A DNA stretch of 5,256 nt from Dehalococcoidia bacterium (GTDB lineage: Bacteria; Chloroflexota; Dehalococcoidia; JACVQG01). The notes beneath the pieces are model-generated. The model did no database searches. It saw nothing but the letters and a program-made list of their open reading frames with translations, and was not told the DNA's origin. Location of the stretch: positions 1 through 5,256 of the forward strand of contig JACVQG010000312.1 of assembly GCA_015661045.1 (NCBI GenBank), given 5' to 3'. Both the position numbers and the translations under genes were made by a program. Every line of letters begins with the position of its first letter. The stretch's first letter is position 1. Shown here one piece after another: positions 1 to 4,845 of this stretch.

Positions 1-553
1 CTGGATAAGCGGGAAGATAACTAACTGGAAAGAGGTTTTCCCCGGGACAAAAGCCGTCGGCAAAACCACCCTCCATGTCTTTACACGAAGCGATGCCGCC
101 GGCGCGCCGGAGACCTGGGCAGCCTACCTGAGCAAGAAGCAGGAGGACCTGCTAGGGACAGGGGTTTACGGCGATCCGGGGTTAGCAGAGGCAGTACGCA
201 GGGACCCTCTGGGCATAGGCTTCAACAACATCGGCTATGCTTACGATGTCAAAACCAGAAAGCAGGTCGAGGGTTTGCTGGTCATCCCCATCGACGTTAA
301 CGGGAATGGCAAAATAGACCCCGAGGAGAATTTCTACGGCACTCTGGATGAGATAAATAAGGCCATAAGCACGGGGGCCTATCCATCTCCACCGGCGCGG
401 GAACTCAATCTGGTTACCCTTCGCGAATTCAAAGGGGTTACTAAAGAGTTCGTAAAATGGATTTTGACAGATGGCCAGAAGTATGCCCCGGAGGCGGGAT
501 ATATCCCGCTTTCCCAGGCAAAAGTGGATAGTCAACTTCCCAAACTGAAGTGA
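1..553 (+). CDS. pstS: PstS, periplasmic phosphate-binding protein of the Pst ABC transporter (3' part)
   Basis: This is the C-terminal 183 residues of a phosphate ABC transporter substrate-binding protein. It is open from the window edge (first full codon at 2) to a TGA at 551-553. PstS captures inorganic phosphate outside the membrane and delivers it to PstC/PstA. Seen: the conserved start WISGKITNWKEVFPG, the ligand-loop motif TRSDAAGAPETW (residues 28-39 of the visible part), the core stretch GIGFNNIGYAYD (71-82), and a C-terminal helical part ending in a lysine-rich tail. The R-S-D-A-A-G-A-P-E-T-W loop replaces the R-x-D-x-S-G-T type of E. coli and is, from memory, typical of archaeal and deep-branching bacterial PstS. 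Residues 98-109 read DVNGNGKIDPEE, a complete EF-hand-like calcium loop. Roughly 100-150 residues including any signal peptide lie upstream of the window. It heads pstSCAB; the next gene starts 77 nt later after a palindrome. Confidence 0.93.
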   Translation, partial: WISGKITNWKEVFPGTKAVGKTTLHVFTRSDAAGAPETWAAYLSKKQEDLLGTGVYGDPGLAEAVRRDPLGIGFNNIGYAYDVKTRKQVEGLLVIPIDVNGNGKIDPEENFYGTLDEINKAISTGAYPSPPARELNLVTLREFKGVTKEFVKWILTDGQKYAPEAGYIPLSQAKVDSQLPKLK

Positions 554-564
554 TGGGAGCATTA

Positions 565-610
565 TTCGGCTAAATCCCCCTACAAGGGGGGTGCCGAAGG
601 CGGGGGATTT
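565..610 (+). promoter_or_regulatory. Palindrome between pstS and pstC; possible attenuator / dispersed repeat
   Basis: AAATCCCCC (572-580) and GGGGGATTT (602-610) form a perfect 9-bp inverted repeat. A second, competing fold pairs TTCGGC (565-570) with GCCGAA (593-598) and CCCCC (576-580) with GGGGG (586-590) around a 5-nt loop. Both folds need the same CCCCC tract, so they exclude each other. The outer hairpin is followed by TTAT, a weak U-rich tail. Hairpins between a binding-protein gene and its permease genes are known to stabilise upstream mRNA or reduce downstream expression (the malE-malF type), so a partial terminator is a reasonable inference. The core also resembles a short intergenic repeat found in many copies in related genomes (from memory). 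It does not cover the pstC ribosome site at 618-624. Confidence 0.6.
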
Positions 611-630
611 TATGTTCAAAGGAACAATCA

Positions 631-1551
631 ATGACCGTAGACCAGGGGAACAACATAATTACTCTTAACACAGTATCAAAAAAGACCATCGTATCCAGAA
701 GAAGGCTGGCGGAGCTTGTGTCAACCAGGCTTATGCTGGCGGCAACGGCCTTTGTCGGCGCTCTGGTGCTAATTATCGCTATCGGGCTTTTCCTGAAGGC
801 AAGGCCGATCCTGGAAGCCAATTCTTTAGGCGAGTTGCTCTTCTCCTCTACCTGGCGCCCCTCACGAGGAGAATTTGGCTTTTTCCCCTTCATAATGGGT
901 ACCCTGTGGGTTACTATCCTCGCCGGGCTTATCGCCATGCCTATTAGCATTCTTGGCGCTCTATATCTTGCGGAATACGCTCCCAAGAGAATAAGCGCCT
1001 TGATGAAGCCGGCTATAGATTTACTCGCCGGCATACCGCCTGTAGTTTATGGTATCTGGGGTTTACTTGCCCTGGCTATCGGCGGCATTAACATCGGTTT
1101 TAATGTGTTGACAGGCGGCATAGTGCTGGCAATAATGGTAATACCTGTGATAATGTCCGTCTCAGAAGAGGTATTCAGAATGGTGCCCCAGGAGATTAAG
1201 GAAGCCTCGCTGGCCATCGGCGCTACTAAATGGGAGACTGCCAAGAATGTGGTAATTCGCAATTCGCTCCCCGGATTGGCAGCAGCTACAATCCTGGGTT
1301 TCTCCCGCGCCTTCGGAGAGACGATGGCGGTACTGATGGTCGTGGGGAACATTGCCCGGGTTCCATCCTCGGTGTTAGACCCGGCCTATCCCTTAACAGC
1401 CTTGATTGCCAACAACTATGGCGAAATGATGTCCATTCCCCTTTATGATTCGGCGCTTTTGCTGGCAGCTTTAATACTGTTTCTGGCAGTTGTCTTTTTT
1501 AATGTTGCGGCCAGATTGGTTCTGGCCAAGATTCAACAGAGGTGGGCCTAG
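631..1551 (+). CDS. pstC: PstC, phosphate ABC transporter permease subunit
   Basis: This 306-residue inner-membrane protein is one of the two channel-forming subunits of the Pst phosphate importer. Seen: a charged cytoplasmic N-terminus, then about six hydrophobic segments (near residues 36-56, 87-115, 128-150, 151-176, 214-239 and 273-297). The family signature LLAGIPPVVYGIWGL lies at 131-145. The cytoplasmic EAA loop has E191-A-S, G197 and L213-P214, which docks onto the PstB ATPase. The tail is basic and lacks extra domains; the length is normal for PstC. The ATG at 631 is supported by AAAGGAA at 618-624 with a 6-nt spacer. An ATG at 612 is out of frame. The stop TAG (1549-1551) directly abuts the pstA ATG, implying translational coupling. 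Confidence 0.96.
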   Translation: MTVDQGNNIITLNTVSKKTIVSRRRLAELVSTRLMLAATAFVGALVLIIAIGLFLKARPILEANSLGELLFSSTWRPSRGEFGFFPFIMGTLWVTILAGLIAMPISILGALYLAEYAPKRISALMKPAIDLLAGIPPVVYGIWGLLALAIGGINIGFNVLTGGIVLAIMVIPVIMSVSEEVFRMVPQEIKEASLAIGATKWETAKNVVIRNSLPGLAAATILGFSRAFGETMAVLMVVGNIARVPSSVLDPAYPLTALIANNYGEMMSIPLYDSALLLAALILFLAVVFFNVAARLVLAKIQQRWA

Positions 1552-2403
1552 ATGCACCGCAGGAGAGTAGAGGAAGCCATCTTCAAAGGCTTGATGATAG
1601 CCTCGATAACTATTGTCGCCGGCAGCCTCCTGAGCATAGTGGCGATACTAGCCTGGAAGGGCCTGCCCGCACTTAATATCGCTATGGTGACACAGACCCC
1701 CAAAGGTGGGTATTACCTGGGAAAAGAGGGGGGTATTCTCAATGCCATTGTTGGCTCTCTCTATCTAGCCACCGGGGCGACAGTGCTGGCTTTTATCATC
1801 TCTCTTATGGTGGCGCTATTCCTCCAGCGGGAATACATCGGCAAAACCCGGTTTGCCGGCCTTGTCAGGTTATCTCTGGATATCCTGTGGGGTATCCCCT
1901 CCATTGTCTACGGGGCCTTTGGCTTTGCCATAATGCTCTACATGGGTATAAGGGCATCGCTGCTGGGGGGCATCATAGTCTTGACCCTGCTCGAGATCCC
2001 CATACTGACCAGAGCTCTCGACGAGGTTGTGAGAATGATACCGAAGGATTTAAAAGAGGCTTCTTACGCATTAGGTACGACCAGGCTGGAGACAAGTTTC
2101 AAAGTAGTCGCCAGGCAGGCTTTACCCGGAATAATAACGGCGGTATTGCTGGCCTTCGGTAGAGGCATCGGAGATGCTGCTTCGATATTATTTACCGCTG
2201 GCTACACAGACCGTATCCCAACCTCGTTGTTTGACCCGGTAGCTTCTCTGCCGCTGGCAATTTTTTTCCAGCTTGGCACGCCGTTTCCGGAGGTACAGGC
2301 CAGAGCATACGCATCAGCAGTGATTCTTCTGGTGATAATACTCTCGATAAGTATTGTCTCCAGGCTTCTAACTAAAAGACTGGCAAGAAACACAGTGAAG
2401 TAG
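1552..2403 (+). CDS. pstA: PstA, phosphate ABC transporter permease subunit
   Basis: This 283-residue second permease subunit pairs with PstC to form the phosphate channel. Seen: membrane segments near residues 13-36, 62-91, 103-130, 136-152, 193-216 and 252-272. The conserved block LDILWGIPSIVYGAFGF lies at 109-125. The EAA loop has E169-A-S, G175 and L191-P192. The motif GRGIGDAASILFTAGYTD (203-220) is characteristic of PstA, where E. coli has a G-R-A-x-G-E-T variant; here the acidic residue is Asp. The start follows the pstC stop with no gap, and AGAGGTGG at 1538-1545 inside the end of pstC serves as ribosome site with a 6-nt spacer. Translation ends at TAG with a second in-frame stop, TAA, right after it (2404-2406). 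Length is normal for the family. Confidence 0.96.
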   Translation: MHRRRVEEAIFKGLMIASITIVAGSLLSIVAILAWKGLPALNIAMVTQTPKGGYYLGKEGGILNAIVGSLYLATGATVLAFIISLMVALFLQREYIGKTRFAGLVRLSLDILWGIPSIVYGAFGFAIMLYMGIRASLLGGIIVLTLLEIPILTRALDEVVRMIPKDLKEASYALGTTRLETSFKVVARQALPGIITAVLLAFGRGIGDAASILFTAGYTDRIPTSLFDPVASLPLAIFFQLGTPFPEVQARAYASAVILLVIILSISIVSRLLTKRLARNTVK

Positions 2404-2419
2404 TAAGGACCAAGATTTT

Positions 2420-3301
2420 ATGAACAGCGCTTGCATTGATATACGGAATTTAAATGTCTTTTATGATGGGCATACTGCCCTGAAAAATATCAGTCTTTCT
2501 ATTCCACACCGGCAGATTACAGCCATTATCGGCCCCTCCGGCTGCGGCAAGACAACCCTTCTCAGGTCTATCAACAGGCTAATAGACTTTTCTGACGGGG
2601 TAAAGGTCTCCGGTGAGATATTGGTGGACGGACAAAATATTCTGGGGCCAAAAGCAGATGTTACTTCACTGAGAAAGAAAATAGGGCTTATCTCTCAGAA
2701 ACCTTCCCCGTTACCCATGTCCGTTTATGATAATGTCGCCTATGGCCCCCGAATCCACGGGATGCGGGATAAAAAAGAGTTAGATAAGACTGTCAGGAAT
2801 TGTTTAGAGACCGCCGGACTATGGGAGGAACTGAAAGACAGGCTCCGGACTTCGGCAACTAAACTATCGGTAGGACAGCAGCAACGCTTATGCCTGGCGA
2901 GAAGCCTGGCCGTTAAACCGGAAATCCTGCTGTGCGATGAGCCTACTTCGGCTCTCGACCCCGTTTCATCTCAGAACATAGAGAACAAGCTAGCCGAGTT
3001 AAAGAAATACTATACCATCGTCATAGTTACTCACAATATACACCAGGCCATGAGGCTGGCAGATTATGTGGTACACCTCTATTTGGGCGAATTGGTCGAA
3101 TACGGCCCTGCAAATGAAGTGTTCCAGAAGCCAAAAGAGGATAGGACAAGGGCTTATATCAACGGCACTGCCTTTAAGGAGTTGGAAATAGACTCCCAGA
3201 TCAACCTGAAAGGTAAGGTGTGCCCGCTTAATTTCGTGTTCGCCAAGGAGGCGTTAGAAACGAGGTGCCGAGAGGAATGGAAGCCGACGGCCAGAAGGTA
3301 A
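2420..3301 (+). CDS. pstB: PstB, phosphate-transport ATPase, with an aberrant TusA-like C-terminal tail
   Basis: This is the cytoplasmic ATPase that powers phosphate import through PstC/PstA. Seen in order: Walker A GPSGCGKTT (38-46), Q-loop Q93 in ISQKPSPLPMSVYDNVAYG-type context, ABC signature LSVGQQQR (149-156), Walker B ILLCDEP (169-175) with catalytic E174, D-loop SALD (177-180) and H-loop H205. Residue 151 is Val where most PstB have Gly (LSGGQ). The family normally ends near residue 252 with a Y-I-x-G-x-x sequence, here YINGTAF. The reading frame continues about 40 residues (KELEIDSQINLKGKVCPLNF and on) that look like the start of a TusA sulfur carrier, then ends in an arginine-rich, probably out-of-frame tail. 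TAAGGA at 2404-2409, overlapping the tandem stop of pstA, is the ribosome site (10-nt spacer). The ATPase domain is intact; whether the tail is tolerated is unknown. Confidence 0.94.
   Translation: MNSACIDIRNLNVFYDGHTALKNISLSIPHRQITAIIGPSGCGKTTLLRSINRLIDFSDGVKVSGEILVDGQNILGPKADVTSLRKKIGLISQKPSPLPMSVYDNVAYGPRIHGMRDKKELDKTVRNCLETAGLWEELKDRLRTSATKLSVGQQQRLCLARSLAVKPEILLCDEPTSALDPVSSQNIENKLAELKKYYTIVIVTHNIHQAMRLADYVVHLYLGELVEYGPANEVFQKPKEDRTRAYINGTAFKELEIDSQINLKGKVCPLNFVFAKEALETRCREEWKPTARR
3176..3181 (+). promoter_or_regulatory. Relict ribosome binding site for tusA inside the 3' end of pstB
   Basis: AAGGAG lies 6 nt before an ATA codon (3188-3190) that occupies the expected start position of the TusA-like sequence. 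The match and spacing are ideal for a Shine-Dalgarno site. It suggests that ATA replaced ATG. The preceding bases, CCTTTAAGG, contain TAA one base out of the pstB frame, which would be the natural pstB stop if one T were added. This is an inference from position and sequence only. Confidence 0.45.
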
Positions 3302-3360
3302 TTAGCGTCAAACAGATTAATAAAACAGACTGGGAGGTGATTATTCAAAAACAAGAATAG
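3188..3360 (+). pseudogene. Decayed TusA-family sulfur carrier gene (internal deletion and frameshift)
   Basis: TusA proteins are about 75-residue sulfur carriers that hold persulfide on the Cys of a Cys-Pro motif and pass it on in tRNA thiolation or sulfur oxidation/assimilation. In the pstB frame 3185-3259 reads EIDSQINLKGKVCPLNFVFA followed by KEALE. This matches the beta-strand, Cys-Pro (Cys codon 3221-3223) and first helix of the family. In the frame starting at 3259 the sequence continues NEVPRGMEADGQKVISVK and then QINKTDWEVIIQKQE to a TAG at 3358-3360. That matches the family's second helix and last strand. The middle (the E-V-L-E-V-x-x-D strand region, about 15-18 residues) is missing and the two halves are in different frames. 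With an ATA in place of a start codon and no own stop before it, three lesions are implied. The alternative is an assembly or sequencing error in a real pstB-tusA pair or fusion. Confidence 0.72.
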
Positions 3361-3398
3361 AAAGGTGAAAAACTCCATGGCCTCTCATGTCCCGATAA

Positions 3399-3448
3399 TT
3401 GTCAATAACTATTTATTGTGACAAAAGCAGGATAGGGAGCCTTTGTCA
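3399..3448 (+). repeat. Overlapping inverted repeats downstream of the tusA remnant
   Basis: TTGTCA (3399-3404) pairs with TGACAA (3419-3424), and inside it CAATAA (3403-3408) pairs with TTATTG (3413-3418) around CTAT. The same TGACAAA (3419-3425) also pairs perfectly with TTTGTCA (3442-3448), a stem that extends over one mismatch to GC/GC (3427-3428 with 3439-3440). The two folds compete for the middle copy. They lie after the end of the pst transcript's last reading frame and could form a terminator or a repeat boundary. No clear U-tract follows. Confidence 0.45.
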
Positions 3449-3521
3449 TTCTGGAGCGTAGCGAAGAATCTCAGGGCGGAGTCGAAGTGAAAGTAATGTA
3501 TGGATCCCGAAAAGTCGGGAT
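3443..3521 (+). repeat. Dispersed intergenic repeat of the CATTCTG...AGCGAAGAATCTC type with hairpin
   Basis: The stretch begins with a TTGTCATTCTGGAGCGTAGC sequence and continues GAAGAATCTC (3461-3471). From memory, this closely resembles a very common intergenic repeat in Chloroflexota and other environmental bacterial genomes. ATTCT (3448-3452) can pair with AGAAT (3465-3469). It ends with a perfect 7-bp hairpin, ATCCCGA (3504-3510) and TCGGGAT (3515-3521) around AAAG. There is no reading frame of note. It separates the tusA remnant from cysH and probably arrived as a mobile or recombining repeat. Any promoter for cysH must lie here or upstream, but I see no convincing -35/-10 pair. Confidence 0.55.
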
Positions 3522-3554
3522 TAACAATAACATAGAAAGGAAGTCCCAATTTAT

Positions 3555-4271
3555 ATGAAAGATAATGTCAGTCTCGAAGAGTTAAAAGAGCTAGTAAACG
3601 GCCTCAACTTTGCCGAAAAGGTGGACCGCTCGCTGCGCCTTATCAGTGAGGCATACCAGGAATATGGCGACCGTCTGGTTGTGGCCAATAGCCTGGGCAA
3701 GGACTCTGTGGCTGTATGGCACCTGGCGAAACGGGTGTCGCCAAAGATCCGTGGATTCATAGTCACCACCCGTTACAAGCCCCGTGAAACGGTGGAATTC
3801 ATGAAGCAGGAGGTGGCCCGTTATCCGGAGCTTCAGGTCTTCCGCAATGATGCACCCATACCCGATGAGCTTTATCGCTCCGACCCGGACCGTTGCTGTG
3901 ATATCCTCAAGGTAAAGCCGGTGCAGTGGGCTATAGAGAAAATGAATGTAGATTGCTGGGTAACCGGCCTCCGCTGCACCGAAGGCAGAACCCGCACTGA
4001 TTACCGTGAAATAGAGGAGCGGGATAAAGGGTTGATTAAGCTTAACCCCATCCTCCTGTGGCAGGAGCGTGAGGTGTGGCAGTACCTGGCCCTTTATAGT
4101 GTGCCAGTCAACCCGCTGTACGCCAAAGGATACCGCTCCCTGGGCTGCCTGCCGTGCACACGGATTACCAACGATGGGGATGAGCGCGCCGGACGGTGGG
4201 TAGGCACCAGCAAATGCGGCGGTGAATGCGGCATCCATACCCGGCCTTTAAAGACCGCCTCTACAACCTGA
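3555..4271 (+). CDS. cysH: CysH-type phosphoadenylyl-/adenylyl-sulfate reductase with [4Fe-4S] signature
   Basis: This 238-residue cytoplasmic enzyme of assimilatory sulfate reduction reduces activated sulfate (APS or PAPS) to sulfite with thioredoxin. Seen: PP-loop NSLGKDS (45-51) for nucleotide binding, Cys-Cys at 114-115 and CxxC at 198-201 (GCLPCTR). This set of four cysteines holds a [4Fe-4S] cluster in APS-reducing bacterial enzymes, so APS is the more likely substrate. Also seen are WVTGLRCTEGRTR (135-147), the KLNPILLWQEREVWQYL block (162-178) and the C-terminal catalytic E224-C225-G226-I227-H228. An extra Cys221 precedes it in SKCGGECG where K-T-E-C-G is usual. The ATG at 3555 has AAAGGAAG at 3536-3543 (11-nt spacer). 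Residues after 230 (PLKTASTT) look non-conserved, and the following frame overlaps in -1. No ATP sulfurylase or sulfite reductase gene is visible. A non-assimilatory member of the family cannot be excluded. Confidence 0.9.
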   Translation: MKDNVSLEELKELVNGLNFAEKVDRSLRLISEAYQEYGDRLVVANSLGKDSVAVWHLAKRVSPKIRGFIVTTRYKPRETVEFMKQEVARYPELQVFRNDAPIPDELYRSDPDRCCDILKVKPVQWAIEKMNVDCWVTGLRCTEGRTRTDYREIEERDKGLIKLNPILLWQEREVWQYLALYSVPVNPLYAKGYRSLGCLPCTRITNDGDERAGRWVGTSKCGGECGIHTRPLKTASTT

Positions 4272-4618
4272 AAGAGCGAGCTATCACAATGCCTAAGCTG
4301 AGAGAATGGTTGCCACTTTTTCAGAGGCACCGCTTTTGCTCCAAATGCCAACTTTCTGTGGAATTCACGGGGGCGCCGCCGGATAATCCCTCGGAAACTC
4401 TGATAAAAAAGATAGCCGGTAACCGCAGAACGGTCTCAATTCACTGGTTAGAGGAGCATATTGCTGATGCTCTCTACTACGCTGAGTTGCGCCATAGTGC
4501 TGGTGTGAACGACATAGGGCTGTGGGGCTCAGCAGTTTTCGGTAAGGAATCCGCCAAGGTCGTGGCAGAGATGCGCCCCGAGTTCGGCGTTATCCGGGAT
4601 AAGGATAATTGTGCTTAG
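4226..4618 (+). CDS. Small hypothetical protein with a CxxC pair, overlapping the end of cysH
   Basis: I do not recognise this family. From the ATG at 4226 it is 130 residues and overlaps cysH by 46 nt in the -1 frame. From the ATG at 4289 it would be 109 residues, starting MPKLREWLPLFQRHRFCSKC, 17 nt after the cysH stop. Neither start has a strong ribosome site: GGTGA abuts the first, and only GAG (4278-4280) precedes the second. The 4250-4288 stretch reads KDRLYNLKERAIT, which looks like real helical protein, so the longer form or a frameshifted continuation of CysH is plausible. Seen: CSKC (C17 and C20 of the short form) that could bind a metal or be redox-active, a helical middle EEHIADALYYAELR, a GLWGSAVFG turn, and a single Cys near the end. 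It is soluble, with no signal or membrane segment. Its position suggests a role tied to CysH, but no function can be assigned. Confidence 0.7.
   Translation: MRHPYPAFKDRLYNLKERAITMPKLREWLPLFQRHRFCSKCQLSVEFTGAPPDNPSETLIKKIAGNRRTVSIHWLEEHIADALYYAELRHSAGVNDIGLWGSAVFGKESAKVVAEMRPEFGVIRDKDNCA
4247..4253 (+). other. T TTA AAG slippery-type heptamer at the end of cysH
   Basis: In the cysH frame the codons are CCT TTA AAG, giving an X XXY YYZ heptamer (T TTA AAG) in phase. A -1 slip here leads directly into the frame of the next reading frame, which is open from 4226 to 4618. A weak hairpin can form 2 nt further on: CGC-TCT (4256-4258, 4260-4262) with AGAGCG (4273-4278), one bulged C and a 10-nt loop. 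Slippage would fuse CysH after residue 233 to the downstream protein. The hairpin is weak and close, so this is a candidate only. Confidence 0.3.
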
Positions 4619-4641
4619 TATCTTTAGATGCAGGTCCATTT

Positions 4642-4678
4642 AACGATAGCGCTTTGGGGGAGTGTTTAGCATATCGTT
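4642..4678 (+). repeat. Short inverted repeat after the hypothetical gene
   Basis: AACGATA (4642-4648) and TATCGTT (4672-4678) are perfect inverted copies. Within them GCT (4651-4653) can pair with AGC (4668-4670), leaving a 14-nt loop with GGGGGAG. No T-run follows, so it is not a standard terminator on the plus strand. The rest of 4619-4741 holds nothing I can name. Confidence 0.35.
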
Positions 4679-4741
4679 GCAAAGGTTACGAAGAAGCGGG
4701 GTTTAAATTTTCCTCATTCCCTCTAAAATAGCTACTTTATT

Positions 4742-4836
4742 CCCCTCGCCCTATAAGGGAGAGGTTAGGGAGAGGGTGAGTGTAGTTGAGTGGGAACTAC
4801 CCCTCTCTTTAATTCTCTCCCCAAAGGGGCGAGAGG
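4742..4836. repeat. About 95-nt foldback (MITE/REP-like) element between convergent genes
   Basis: Nested inverted segments share one centre near 4789. CCCCTCGCC (4742-4750) faces GGCGAGAGG (4828-4836, imperfect). GGAGAG (4758-4763) pairs with CTCTCC (4815-4820), GAGAGGG (4770-4776) with CCCTCTC (4801-4807), and GTAGTT (4782-4787) with AACTAC (4795-4800), with a 7-nt tip loop. Each arm also has its own small hairpin: CCTCGCCCT-ATA-AGGGAGAGG (4744-4764) and CTCTCCCC-AAA-GGGGCGAGAG (4815-4835). The wording resembles a repeat seen in many copies in environmental bacterial genomes (from memory). It contains no reading frame. The position between two converging genes fits a two-way transcription end. 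Confidence 0.65.
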
Positions 4837-4840
4837 TTTT
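4815..4840 (+). terminator. Probable intrinsic terminator for the plus-strand genes, within the foldback element
   Basis: CCCC (4819-4822) pairs with GGGG (4826-4829) around an AAA loop. CTCT (4815-4818) pairs with AGAG (4832-4835) after a two-base bulge. GG and TTTT (4837-4840) follow. The stem is short and the T-run is only four long, so strength is uncertain. It is the right-hand arm of the larger palindrome. Confidence 0.4.
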
Positions 4841-4845
4841 GGGTG

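Noticed and set aside
275..553. A separate 92-residue gene starting at TTG 275
   Set aside because: It is the in-frame end of pstS, which is open from the window edge.
182..631. 149-residue minus-strand frame opposite pstS
   Set aside because: Shadow of pstS running through the palindrome; the plus-strand frame has clear PstS motifs.
570..1034. 154-residue minus-strand frame opposite the start of pstC
   Set aside because: Shadow of pstC; low-complexity product and no ribosome site.
3176..3301. A purposeful PstB-TusA fusion enzyme
   Set aside because: Only the first half of TusA is in frame; the second half is present in another frame, which points to decay more than to a working fusion.
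3399..3424. CRP/FNR-like operator (TTGTCA...TGACAA)
   Set aside because: Arm sequence and spacing do not match TGTGA-N6-TCACA or TTGAT-N4-ATCAA; better explained by hairpin/repeat structure.
3591..4238. 215-residue open frame on the minus strand
   Set aside because: It lies entirely opposite cysH, whose motifs are clear; the antisense product shows no recognisable domain.
4741..4845. CRISPR array or tandem repeat
   Set aside because: The similar segments are inverted around one centre and are not evenly spaced direct repeats with unique spacers.
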